Part shown: in pieces, positions 55,787 to 64,000 of the stretch | Layout: every line of letters starts with the position of its first letter | How positions within the stretch are numbered: the stretch's first letter is position 1 | Origin: JABDMH01 sp965223215 | GTDB lineage: Bacteria > Bacteroidota > Bacteroidia > Chitinophagales > Saprospiraceae | NCBI GenBank assembly: GCA_965223215.1 | Contig: CBDCVZ010000010.1 | Coordinates: 7,068,001 to 7,132,000, forward strand | Direction of reading: 5' to 3' | Length of the DNA stretch: 64,000 nucleotides | The notes under the pieces: generated by a model | The model's input: the letters and a program-made list of their open reading frames with translations, nothing else | Database searches by the model: none | Told to the model about the DNA's origin: nothing | Program-made: the position numbers and the translations under genes

Positions 55787-57667
55787 CTAAGGAACCGAAC
55801 GTTGAAATATTTGACAGAGTGACCAATAAGCATAAAGGTCGTACCCTCTCCATTTCCCCTCCGTCTCTTGAGCCAGCATCTCCCAGATCTTTCTTCCTTT
55901 TGCAAGATGATTCTCAGATTTTTCTGGCAATAGTTCAAATGCCCGCGTTGCCATCAATAGTAGATAAGGATTTTTGCTTTGCATGATTTCAAGTAGGTGC
56001 TCAATGGCTCCCGATCGATCGTCAATCTTGGCTAACAATCCAGCCGCAGCAATTGAAACGAGAGATGGGGCCCCATCGATCATCTCTTGCAAAGTCGGGA
56101 TCAAATGGGGATATTTACGGTCCTCAAATTCGAGCCAAATCAATGTCCAATATTTTATCAAGGGGTGAGGGTGATGGAGTAAATTTTCTATCTCATGACT
56201 GCTTACGTCGGTAAAATATAATTGATCTAAGAGCTCCAAGATTTCTGGCAATGGAAATATTTCTCGATTCTGAAGCACTTTGTAAGGAGCATCTTCCTTG
56301 CTAACCGCGTACATGTAAGCCTCCGGTGCAAAACCACTATCATTGGTACGCAGGATCATGGCATTATTCTCTTGGCGCAATTTCAGCAATATTTTCTGAT
56401 AATACGGATCACCAGCCAGGTTATTAACTTCATAAGGATCAACCAGTACATCGTATAGTTCTTCGACGGGACGCTTCACTTGCCACATCGATTGCTGAGC
56501 ATTGGTTAAACGATAATTTTGTTGCCTAATTTTTTGATTTGCTTTACTGATTTCGGACTGATCTGAATAATGATTGGGCTGAATGAGTGGCCGATGTGGA
56601 TAATAGTTGCGGACGTATCGATACCGGGCTGTACGGATGGAGCGCGTGCATTCAAAAGCTTCGTCGACTCGATCAGAGGTTGCAAATACAGACCCTACTT
56701 CATGGTCTAAGTCTAAAAACGACTTGCCTACAATGATTTCAGGAGTAGGGAGCTCGAGCATTTCCAAGATCGTTGGAGCTAGGTCAACAAAACTAATCAG
56801 TCTGGACTGAGTCGTACCAGGATGGAGTCCATAAATCTTTTGATATTTTTCTGGTGCCCAAATAATAAAGGGAACCCGTGTGCCAGAATCATACAGGGCA
56901 CGTTTGCCGCGGGGCATCCCAGTACCATGATCGGCAAAAAAGAAAATAATCGTCTCCTCTCGGAGATTATCCTCATCAAGTTGGTTTAATAAGTCTTGAA
57001 TTTGCAGATCAACAATTTGCACATTGTCATAATAACGTGCCCACAGTTTACGGATCTCGGGAGTGTCAAATGAATATGGCGGTAGTTGAACCGATCGCGG
57101 ATCAGTTGGTGTGATTTTAGTGTGAAAATCTGCAAATCTGGCAAGGTAGGCTGAATCGCTACCAAAGATTTTAGACTGGTGGGTCGTTTCAAAATTAAAG
57201 ACAGAGAAAAAAGGTTGCGCACCTTTACGATTGCGCCAATGAGCGGTTTTACTTGACTCGTCCCATGCATCAGCCAATTTAAAATTATAATCTTCCTTAC
57301 CATTATTGGAGCAGTAATAGCCTATTTCTCTCAGATAGGAAGTAAAACCTTGGATCGAATCATGAATCTCAGTTTCAGACCGTAGGTGTTGGGTGCCTAA
57401 GGTGCAGGCATGTAGGCCGGTAATGATGCTCGATCGTGCAGGTGAGCAAACCGCCGCTGTGGCAAAAGCATTAGTGAATCGCACCCCTTGGTCTGCAAGC
57501 TGATCTATGGACGGGGTGTGTGCCACTGGATCACCGTAGCAGCCCAGCATGGGAGTAAGGTCTTCAATGGTGATCCATAAAATGTTAGGACGATGCTGGG
57601 TGAAGGCCTGGTGATAGGCAATCAATACCAACACTAAAATTGCTATGCTAGATTGTCTCCTCATCAA
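55787..57667 (-). CDS. Type I sulfatase with C-terminal HEAT-like repeats
   Basis: A 626-residue secreted sulfatase (signal peptide ending near AFTQ). Metal-site residues Glu-Asp in WITIEDLTP, formylglycine Cys74 in CSPARS, DHGTGMPRGKRALYDSG and the subdomain motif RPVEELYDVLVDPYEVNNL are present. The last ~150 residues hold HEAT-like helices (PLIKYWTLIWLEFEDRKY, LVSIAAAGLLAKIDD), as in several heparan- or other glycan-active S1 sulfatases. It is convergent with the CPBP gene. Substrate not assigned. Confidence 0.88.
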   Translation of the reverse strand: MMRRQSSIAILVLVLIAYHQAFTQHRPNILWITIEDLTPMLGCYGDPVAHTPSIDQLADQGVRFTNAFATAAVCSPARSSIITGLHACTLGTQHLRSETEIHDSIQGFTSYLREIGYYCSNNGKEDYNFKLADAWDESSKTAHWRNRKGAQPFFSVFNFETTHQSKIFGSDSAYLARFADFHTKITPTDPRSVQLPPYSFDTPEIRKLWARYYDNVQIVDLQIQDLLNQLDEDNLREETIIFFFADHGTGMPRGKRALYDSGTRVPFIIWAPEKYQKIYGLHPGTTQSRLISFVDLAPTILEMLELPTPEIIVGKSFLDLDHEVGSVFATSDRVDEAFECTRSIRTARYRYVRNYYPHRPLIQPNHYSDQSEISKANQKIRQQNYRLTNAQQSMWQVKRPVEELYDVLVDPYEVNNLAGDPYYQKILLKLRQENNAMILRTNDSGFAPEAYMYAVSKEDAPYKVLQNREIFPLPEILELLDQLYFTDVSSHEIENLLHHPHPLIKYWTLIWLEFEDRKYPHLIPTLQEMIDGAPSLVSIAAAGLLAKIDDRSGAIEHLLEIMQSKNPYLLLMATRAFELLPEKSENHLAKGRKIWEMLAQETEGKWRGYDLYAYWSLCQIFQRSVP

Positions 57668-57983
57668 GTACGAAATTTCAGCTGAACCCTAAAAATAATA
57701 CGCATTTTGAAATTTGTCGATGGTGAAAGGAGTTCCCACCAGCAAACATAGGAAGGTGCTCGGCTAGGCACCTTGCATGTAGGCGAGGGGTCGTTGGTAT
57801 CAGAATCGCAGATGACCTGTTGGTTGAGGTGACCGGTTCCCCAGGGAATTAGCGTAAGTCTTCTCAAGCGTCACGGTGTAGAATTGCCGGAAAAATTATT
57901 GATAGTATTTGAAATTTATGCATATTAAATGGGGTTGATGGGCAACACCTTGGAATTTTTGATGATTAAAAAAGAAAATAACA
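57668..57983. other. Intergenic region with a strong hairpin
   Basis: 316 bases between divergent genes. AAGGTGC (57753-57759) and GCACCTT (57768-57774) form a perfect stem around eight bases; no T-run follows on either strand, so it may be structural rather than a terminator. Promoters for both genes must lie here. Confidence 0.45.
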
Positions 57984-58907
57984 ATGACTATAGGTTATAG
58001 AATGGCACATACTATATTGGGGATGGCCTCGCTCACACTCTTAACCGGACAACTGATCTTAGCTCAGCCCAACATGGACCATGTTGAAATCAAGGCAGAG
58101 ATGGTGGCAGATCATATCTATGTGCTTTATGGAAGTGGCGGTAATATTGGCTTGGCGATTGGTCAGGAGCATGCTTATTTGATCGACGATCAGTTTGCTG
58201 CACTGACGGAAAAAATCCTGGCTGCCGTACAGAACCTTACCGACAAACCTATTAAATATGTCGTGAATACCCACTGGCATGGAGATCATACCGGTGGAAA
58301 TAAAAATTTGGCTGAGCAAGGTGTAACCATCGTTGCCCACAACAATGTGAGGGAGCGTATGAGTACTTTTCAGCAACGAGGACCAGGCAGAGTCAGTCAG
58401 CCACAACCTTACCAAGCCTTACCAGAAATTACTTTTGGCAAAGAGATGACCATTCATCTAGATAGTCTCCAAAGCATGTGGATATTTCATGTAGGCCCAT
58501 CACACACCGATGGTGATTCCTACATTTATTTTCCGGAAAGTAATGTCATCCACATGGGAGATAATTTTCCCAATGGTGGGTATCCTTTTGTCGATATTAA
58601 TGCGGGTGGCGATATTGATGGATTTGTGGAGAATATCAACCGGGCGCTGATGTTAATCGATGAGGATACCAAAATCATTCCTGGCCACGGTTTGGTGACC
58701 GACCGGAGCACCCTGGTGGCCTATCGCGATATGCTGGATACCATCAGACTGCGTGTAAAAAAGGCAAAAAGTGATGGCAAGACCTTAGCCGAAGTACAAG
58801 CTATGGATTTGTCGGCTGAGTGGGACGAGGAATTCGGAAATGGATTCATGAAACCGTCATCCATGATCAAGGCCGTTTATGAGACCGTCGATTTAGGCAG
58901 AGACTAA
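57984..58907 (+). CDS. Secreted MBL-fold metallo-hydrolase
   Basis: A 307-residue metallo-beta-lactamase-fold protein with a Sec signal peptide (LILAQ). The metal motif is NTHWHGDHTGGN, with later ligands in VGPSHTDGDSY and IIPGHGLV. Family members hydrolyse lactones, thioesters or glutathione adducts, and some are quinoprotein-associated. Substrate is unknown. It is separate from the sulfatase upstream. Confidence 0.85.
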   Translation: MTIGYRMAHTILGMASLTLLTGQLILAQPNMDHVEIKAEMVADHIYVLYGSGGNIGLAIGQEHAYLIDDQFAALTEKILAAVQNLTDKPIKYVVNTHWHGDHTGGNKNLAEQGVTIVAHNNVRERMSTFQQRGPGRVSQPQPYQALPEITFGKEMTIHLDSLQSMWIFHVGPSHTDGDSYIYFPESNVIHMGDNFPNGGYPFVDINAGGDIDGFVENINRALMLIDEDTKIIPGHGLVTDRSTLVAYRDMLDTIRLRVKKAKSDGKTLAEVQAMDLSAEWDEEFGNGFMKPSSMIKAVYETVDLGRD

Positions 58908-59188
58908 ATCCTAACTGGCTCCGAACAAATTCGTGAATCGATCACAACTGTTGTGTTACTATGCATTTTTTTGAACCAGGTAGGTACCTTGATCACATGG
59001 GAAATTGATTGTAAAAAAATCATCTTCTCTTCCAATATGGAGAAAGATGCGAATATTACTTTGCTGCCAGCACTTTGCATTAATTGATATTATGGTTTGT
59101 GGCGGACTGGTTTATTTATGGTTACATTTGAATCGGTCAAACCGTATATCTGTTTCTGCTGGCTCGCAGCTCCATAAATTCACCAATC

Positions 59189-60076
59189 ATGCATCGATTT
59201 TATCTTCTAAGCATCCTATCAATTTGGGTTTGTTGTCTTTCGGCCCAGCAGGTTATCCAGCTTAATTCTACGCCTACGCCATCAGACCTATCGTGGGAGC
59301 ATTCTGAAGGGGAGTCCTTTTTTCCTAATTCGACCGAGAGGTTTGTGCACAATGTTGCAAAGCCTTCGCTGACGGCTTATTTACCAGATCCATCAAACGC
59401 TAATGGAACGGCTTTAATCATCGCTCCGGGAGGAGGTTTTCATTTTTTAAGTATTGACAATGAGGGGCTCAAGGTTGCGAAGTGGTGTACGCAGAACGGT
59501 ATCGCTGCTTTTGTTTTGCGATACCGGCTGGTGCCCACTTATGGCAATCCCATGCAGGAATTCAGAAATAAATTGCAAGCAGGTCAAGAGGAACTGGATC
59601 GATCGATGGCACCCTTCATTGCTCTGGCCAAAGCCGATGGCCAAGCAGCCATTGAGTATGTACGCGCAAATAATAAGAGATTTAATGTCAACCCCAAGCA
59701 AATTGGTGTCATTGGATTTTCGGCAGGGGGTACCGTAGCGGCCGCGGCAGCTTTCGAATCGGGTTCGGGCCACAGTCGTCCTGATTTTTCGGTGCCGATT
59801 TATCCGGCGTTGCATCTGGTAAATACAGAGGTTCTTCCATCGGAGGCCATACCAGTTTTCATGGCAGTGACTGCCGATGATGCCTTCGGATTTCAAACTT
59901 TGTCAGCCGATCTATTTAAACAATTAAATGCCAAGAGTCATCCCGTTGAACTACATATTTATGAAAAGGGTGGTCATGGTTTTGGCATGAAAGCACAGAA
60001 CCTCCCGAGTGATCAATGGACCGATGCTTTGGCAGCTTGGATGGCCGATCACGGTTGGATACCAGATGACCTTTAG
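59189..60076 (+). CDS. Secreted alpha/beta hydrolase (esterase/xylanase-like)
   Basis: A 295-residue hydrolase with a signal peptide (CLSAQQ), oxyanion segment APGGGFHFL, nucleophile GFSAGGTVAAA and C-terminal His in GGHGFG. It resembles BD-FAE/acetyl-xylan esterase-like enzymes that remove acyl groups from plant or algal glycans. It is 281 bases after the MBL-fold gene on the same strand. Confidence 0.8.
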   Translation: MHRFYLLSILSIWVCCLSAQQVIQLNSTPTPSDLSWEHSEGESFFPNSTERFVHNVAKPSLTAYLPDPSNANGTALIIAPGGGFHFLSIDNEGLKVAKWCTQNGIAAFVLRYRLVPTYGNPMQEFRNKLQAGQEELDRSMAPFIALAKADGQAAIEYVRANNKRFNVNPKQIGVIGFSAGGTVAAAAAFESGSGHSRPDFSVPIYPALHLVNTEVLPSEAIPVFMAVTADDAFGFQTLSADLFKQLNAKSHPVELHIYEKGGHGFGMKAQNLPSDQWTDALAAWMADHGWIPDDL

Positions 60077-60231
60077 CACAATAAACAGTGGCTAGTGAAT
60101 GGAAATGAAACTGGCCTTATGTTGCAGATTCGAATGAAGTCACCATTCGATAATGGGGATCTGACTGCCGGGTGGCTCTAAGAAGGCTAATCAACTGATG
60201 TTTCGCTAAATCTACTCTTTGCAGCCTGATA

Positions 60232-62427
60232 TTACCCAAGTAATTCCTGGTTTTTCATAAAAGGTTGATCGTATAATCGCTGACCCGTCGCTTGATAAAG
60301 TGCATTGGCCAAGGCGCCCACCACGGGTGGCAAGCCCGGCTCACCCAAGCCGGTAGGGTCAATATCACTGTCGACAAAAAATACTTCGATTTCTTCCGGT
60401 GCCTGGCTCATGCGGATCAGTTGGTAGGTATCAAAGTTCTGATGGATGGGAGACCCATTTTCAAACTTCAGTTCACTATACATACTGTGCCCGATTCCAT
60501 CTACGGTGCCTCCCTCAATAATATTGGCAGCTCCTTCGGGATTAATGACGATGCCGCAATCGACGGCACACCATACTTTTTTCACTTTGGGCTGACTGCC
60601 TTCCATGACTAAATCAAGTACTTGAGCGACGTAGGAATTATGACAAAAATAAGCCGCCACCCCCCGATGCACGCCCGGCATTTTCGCTCCCCAATCAGCT
60701 TTCTCTTTGACCAGTTTTAGTACCCCGGCATAACGGTCAGCATCATATTCATATTCCTCACCAACGGGATTGTTCTTGGCGCGATCAAATAAAGCCAATC
60801 TGAAGTCAATGGGATCTTTTCCCGCAGCTTCGGCTACCTCATCGAGAAAGGCCTGCTCGGCTCCTGCTGTAAAATGTGACCGTGGAGCTCGCCAGGCTCC
60901 CCACGAAATGTTGGAACTCGATTTCCGCTTCTCAGCGAGGTAATTCTCTACAGCGCCGGCGGGAAACCGATTTGGAAATACCGGACCTCCTCTAAATCCC
61001 ACTCCTTTGACTGAAAATGCAATGAGGTTATTGTCCTCATCCAGCCCCGCTTTATAGGTGGATAGATAGGCGGGACGATAGGTGCCTTGAGTCATGTCGT
61101 CTTCTCGCGAGTAAATCAGTTTGATAGGTACACCTGCCTGCTTCGATATCGCCGCAGCTTCCAAACCATAGTGGGTATACAGTCTGCGACCAAAACCTCC
61201 ACCTATGCGGGTCATTGCTACGGTTATATTCTCCAACGGGATACCCAACATCTTGGCGGTGGATTCCTTCAAATTATTAGGGGTTTGCGTCGGTCCCACC
61301 AACTCACATCCATCCTCCCGCACATGGGCAAAAAAATTCATGGGTTCCAAGGTATTATGTGCCATAATGGGCGCCGTATAGGAACGCTCGATCACTTTCG
61401 CAGCTTTTGCAAAAGCGCTTGCGGTGTCTCCATCACTTCTACTTTCCTGCAGTTCTCCCCGACTGATGTCTCGGTTCAGACTACGGGTGTGACCTTCTGA
61501 ATTTTCTAATTGGCTGTGGGTCTCCCATTCTGCCTTCAAAGCTTTTTTGGCCTTCATCAATTGCCAGGTCGATTCACCAACAATGGCGATCAGTTGGTTA
61601 AATGCATTGACGTCAAATCGCCCTTCATCTGGGTAGGTAGTGTCAATGATAAAGGCATCGGTCACGCCGTCCATGGCCTTAATTTCATCTGCATTAAAAT
61701 CTTTGATCGTCATCCCAAAAGCAGGTGGATGCTCAATCATGGCAAGCTGCATGCCCTCGCGCTGGAAGTCTAATCCAAAGAGGGGTTTACCGGTAATGAT
61801 CTTCTGTCCTTCCACATTCTGCCGGGGTGTACCAATCAATTTAAAATCTTTTGGATCCTTGAGATCCACCTCTTCCGGTACCTCAATTCCAACAGCCTTG
61901 GCGGCAATCTCCCCATAAGAGATGCTTCGAGTTCCATTCAGCTCAGTGATCATTCCCTCGCTAACTGAAAGATCTGATCGATCCACTCCCCATTCTTTGG
62001 CAGCGGCTTCAAGCAGAATCCATCTACCGGCAGCACCTGCCATTCGGAGTGCTTCCCAACCCAACCTTATAGACAGACTGCCTCCGGCAAATTGCGGATT
62101 GTGAAAGGAATCTTCATCCAGCATTCCCTGTTTGACGACCACATTATTCCAATTGACATCGAGTTCCTCAGCCACAATCATTGGCATCGAAGTCATCACA
62201 TTTTGTCCGATTTCAGGATTCGGTGAATAAATGGTCACCATGCCGGTGTCACCAATCTTAATGTATCCATTGATGTCAAACCATTCTTTGGGCATGGCCA
62301 ATTTTTCTTGATCCTCAATCGGTGAACAGCCAGCCCACCAATTGAATCCGATCAGCAAACCGCCACCGGAAGCAGCCGATACTTTTAAGAATGATCGTCG
62401 ATTGTTTTTTGTTTTTATTAGTGCCAT
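60232..62427 (-). CDS. Molybdopterin-binding subunit of an aldehyde/isoquinoline-type oxidoreductase (IorB-like)
   Basis: A 731-residue molybdenum hydroxylase large subunit with a Tat leader (NNRRSFLKVSAASGG). Motifs: VGPTQTPNNLKEST, GGGFGRRLYTHY, WRAPRSHF and the catalytic Glu in GLGEPGLPP. Architecture matches IorB of isoquinoline 1-oxidoreductase rather than xanthine dehydrogenase. The [2Fe-2S] subunit gene lies 68 bases upstream. The complex would oxidise an aldehyde or heterocycle at the membrane or in the periplasm; substrate unknown. Confidence 0.88.
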   Translation of the reverse strand: MALIKTKNNRRSFLKVSAASGGGLLIGFNWWAGCSPIEDQEKLAMPKEWFDINGYIKIGDTGMVTIYSPNPEIGQNVMTSMPMIVAEELDVNWNNVVVKQGMLDEDSFHNPQFAGGSLSIRLGWEALRMAGAAGRWILLEAAAKEWGVDRSDLSVSEGMITELNGTRSISYGEIAAKAVGIEVPEEVDLKDPKDFKLIGTPRQNVEGQKIITGKPLFGLDFQREGMQLAMIEHPPAFGMTIKDFNADEIKAMDGVTDAFIIDTTYPDEGRFDVNAFNQLIAIVGESTWQLMKAKKALKAEWETHSQLENSEGHTRSLNRDISRGELQESRSDGDTASAFAKAAKVIERSYTAPIMAHNTLEPMNFFAHVREDGCELVGPTQTPNNLKESTAKMLGIPLENITVAMTRIGGGFGRRLYTHYGLEAAAISKQAGVPIKLIYSREDDMTQGTYRPAYLSTYKAGLDEDNNLIAFSVKGVGFRGGPVFPNRFPAGAVENYLAEKRKSSSNISWGAWRAPRSHFTAGAEQAFLDEVAEAAGKDPIDFRLALFDRAKNNPVGEEYEYDADRYAGVLKLVKEKADWGAKMPGVHRGVAAYFCHNSYVAQVLDLVMEGSQPKVKKVWCAVDCGIVINPEGAANIIEGGTVDGIGHSMYSELKFENGSPIHQNFDTYQLIRMSQAPEEIEVFFVDSDIDPTGLGEPGLPPVVGALANALYQATGQRLYDQPFMKNQELLG

Positions 62428-62495
62428 TTTCCAAAATTAGATTAGAGGAACCATGGATAAGGTTAAGCAATTCTCCACGATTCCAAAGAAAAAAA

Positions 62496-62954
62496 TCAAC
62501 CCTTGATTGCTGCCGTCTGAATGGCTGTCTTGATACACGTATAAGTGCCGCATCTGCAGATGTTGCCATTCATGGCAAGATCAATTTGTGCATCATTCGG
62601 GTTGGGATTCTTATTTAGCAAAGCAGCTGCGCTCATGATTTGCCCTGCCTGGCAATACCCGCATTGCGGGACATCGTGCTCCAGCCAGGCTTCCTGTACG
62701 GGATGATCTCCCGCTTCTGAGAGACCTTCAATAGTGGTGATTTCTTTATCGCCAACTGCGGAGATTGGCAAGGAACAGGAGCGCACCGCATCACCTGCCA
62801 GGTGAATTGTGCAGGCTCCACATTGGGCAATTCCGCACCCGTATTTGGTGCCCATCAAGTTGAGGTGATCTCGTAGTACCCAAAGCACAGGTGTGTTTGG
62901 ATCTACTTCGATCGCTGATTTTTTGCCATTGACGATCAAATTAATAGTAGCCAT
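62496..62954 (-). CDS. [2Fe-2S] subunit of the molybdenum hydroxylase (IorA-like)
   Basis: A 152-residue protein with two [2Fe-2S] domains: plant-type cluster in YGCGIAQCGAC with preceding strands (INLIVNGKKSAIE), and a C-terminal four-helix cluster at CGYCQAGQIM and CRCGTYTCI. It is first in a two-gene operon with the molybdopterin subunit and has no leader, consistent with export of the complex through the Tat leader of the partner. Confidence 0.92.
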   Translation of the reverse strand: MATINLIVNGKKSAIEVDPNTPVLWVLRDHLNLMGTKYGCGIAQCGACTIHLAGDAVRSCSLPISAVGDKEITTIEGLSEAGDHPVQEAWLEHDVPQCGYCQAGQIMSAAALLNKNPNPNDAQIDLAMNGNICRCGTYTCIKTAIQTAAIKG

Positions 62955-63260
62955 GGTTGATTATTTGTACAATGAGACCAGCGGATTAGAAAGTTAGGCA
63001 ATTTTGAATAATTTAATGTGCAAACGTGCTCCCATACTAGTTGGTGCTGGTCATCATATACTCCCTGATGGTGACCGACCCAAAAAGAAGGCATGCTTGG
63101 TTTTATTTGATCGCCTTCACTAAGCGTGGCTTAAGAAAATCCTTTGATTGAAAAATTTGGGTAAAATTCTGGAAGCACGTCGCTTTTTGACTAATTTGAT
63201 TGGGTGTAAAATATTGTCTTAATTGTTGGTACTGGATACCGAATAAATTCCAAAAAAAAA
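62955..63260. other. Divergent intergenic region
   Basis: 306 bases between the IorA-like and Gfo/Idh genes. It is AT-rich near both ends; the right end has a run of nine A residues before the ATG at 63261. No operator or promoter could be fixed. Confidence 0.45.
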
Positions 63261-64000
63261 ATGGGCATACATCAAAAAGGTAAAGGAACAAGGCGTTCAT
63301 TCATTGCCAATTCGGCAGCATTATCGGTGGGTACCTTCTTAGTTCCGGGATTGCAAAAATATTCTCCCAATCGCAAAGTGAATCTCGCTTTTGTGGGTGT
63401 GGGTGGCAGAGGTAGAAAAAATATTACTGGTTGTGCGATGATCGACGAGGCCGGAAATGCAACACATCACATAGTGGCCCTTTGTGATGCGGATGAAAAT
63501 CGAGCATCTGCGACTTATCAAGACTTTCCCAACGTTCCTAGATTTTCGGATTTCAGAAAGATGTTTGACAAAATGTCCAATGAAATTGATGCTGTTGTTA
63601 TTTCAACTCCTGATCATACGCACTTTCCCATTGCGATGGCTGCTATGCAATTGGGCAAACATGTTTATGTGGAAAAACCCTTGGCCCACAACATCTGGGA
63701 GCTTCGCACCCTCAAGAAGGCAGAAAAGCACTATGAGGTAGTGGCACAATTGGGAAATCAAGGGCATACTACCGATGGTATCCGGAAGGTTAAGGAATGG
63801 TACGAAGCCGGGGTCCTTGGGCAAGTTAGAGAAGTGATCGCTTGGTTCAATGGCCCTCACTTCAGTGATACTGGTTATTTTAACAAACCGGATCGCTATC
63901 CACCCACCGCAGAAAAACCCCCTAGTGGTCTAAATTGGGATGCTTGGCTGGGGCCCAGGTTAGATCGTCCTTTTAGTCATTTCTATCTGCCCAAGTGGTG
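63261..64000 (+). CDS. Gfo/Idh/MocA-family oxidoreductase, 3' end outside window
   Basis: The frame opens at ATG 63261 and stays open to the window edge (246 codons). The leader is Tat-like (GTRRSFIANSAALSVG). The Rossmann motif is AFVGVGGRGRKN, the usual TPDHTHF loop and EKPLAHN motif with catalytic-type Lys follow, then LGNQGH and GVLGQVREV. These enzymes oxidise sugars or inositols with NAD(P), some acting on glycosides in the periplasm. The C-terminal domain is outside the window. Confidence 0.88.
   Translation, partial: MGIHQKGKGTRRSFIANSAALSVGTFLVPGLQKYSPNRKVNLAFVGVGGRGRKNITGCAMIDEAGNATHHIVALCDADENRASATYQDFPNVPRFSDFRKMFDKMSNEIDAVVISTPDHTHFPIAMAAMQLGKHVYVEKPLAHNIWELRTLKKAEKHYEVVAQLGNQGHTTDGIRKVKEWYEAGVLGQVREVIAWFNGPHFSDTGYFNKPDRYPPTAEKPPSGLNWDAWLGPRLDRPFSHFYLPKW

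Noticed and set aside
55787..57667. Glu-Asp in place of Asp-Asp at the sulfatase metal site as an inactivating change
   Set aside because: This variant is common in active S1 sulfatases with HEAT tails, so I do not treat it as a defect.
59005..59265. 86-codon frame overlapping the start of the alpha/beta hydrolase
   Set aside because: It overlaps the signal-peptide-bearing gene in another frame and has no family pattern.

Overview
The window looks like chromosomal DNA of a marine, polysaccharide-degrading member of the Bacteroidota. The signs are TonB-dependent receptors with carboxypeptidase-like regulatory domains, a DUF4249 lipoprotein, LytS/LytTR signalling, sulfatases, a GH117-type hydrolase, Tat-like N-termini on secreted oxidoreductases and hydrolases, and moderately AT-rich sequence with few Shine-Dalgarno sites. 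A Saprospirales or Cytophagales relative is my guess, not shown by the sequence. I recognise no rRNA, tRNA, CRISPR array or intact insertion sequence.

Layout. (1) 1-2.9 kb: end of an enolase-superfamily acid-sugar enzyme, an intact GH117 enzyme and a collapsed GH117 copy. (2) 3.0-8.6 kb, minus strand: a secreted TIM-barrel sugar isomerase/epimerase-like protein, a large lipoprotein dehydrogenase with HEAT repeats and cytochrome c, and a secreted amidohydrolase. (3) 8.9-13.7 kb, minus strand: esterase, Zn alcohol dehydrogenase, ferredoxin reductase, [2Fe-2S] ferredoxin and cytochrome P450, divergent from an AraC-type activator. With GH117 nearby, this matches the known P450 system that demethylates 6-O-methyl-D-galactose from porphyran, plus formaldehyde clearance. 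(4) 14.7-18.5 kb: broken small genes, pirin, isochorismatase-type hydrolase and a second AraC regulator. (5) 18.6-31 kb: LytTR/LytS two-component pair, outer-membrane and small periplasmic proteins, two TonB-dependent receptors, DUF4249 and cytochrome b561.

(6) 31-38 kb: a damaged stretch with the tails of an alpha-L-fucosidase and a sulfatase back to back, an intact TPR-CHAT protein, a leader-GH117 chimera, a frameshifted four-helix-bundle gene between A-rich repeats, and an intact serine hydrolase. (7) 38-47 kb: secreted hypothetical protein, GH-A-like hydrolase, Na+/solute symporter, FAD oxidoreductase, GH50-like hydrolase and RraA-like protein. (8) 47-53 kb: NmrA-type pseudogene, Receptor-L-repeat protein, third degraded GH117, an Nramp-fold transporter without the metal-site motifs, and type I phosphomannose isomerase. 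(9) 53-64 kb: two sulfatases, CPBP protease, MBL-fold hydrolase, alpha/beta hydrolase, an IorAB-type molybdenum hydroxylase, and the start of a Gfo/Idh/MocA oxidoreductase.

Taken together, GH117, the enolase-superfamily enzyme and the P450 cassette suggest use of red-algal galactan (agar or porphyran), with other sulfated and fucosylated glycans also targeted. The window is also rich in recent gene decay: at least eight gene fragments or frameshifted genes, several of them carbohydrate-active enzymes, sit between intact operons.
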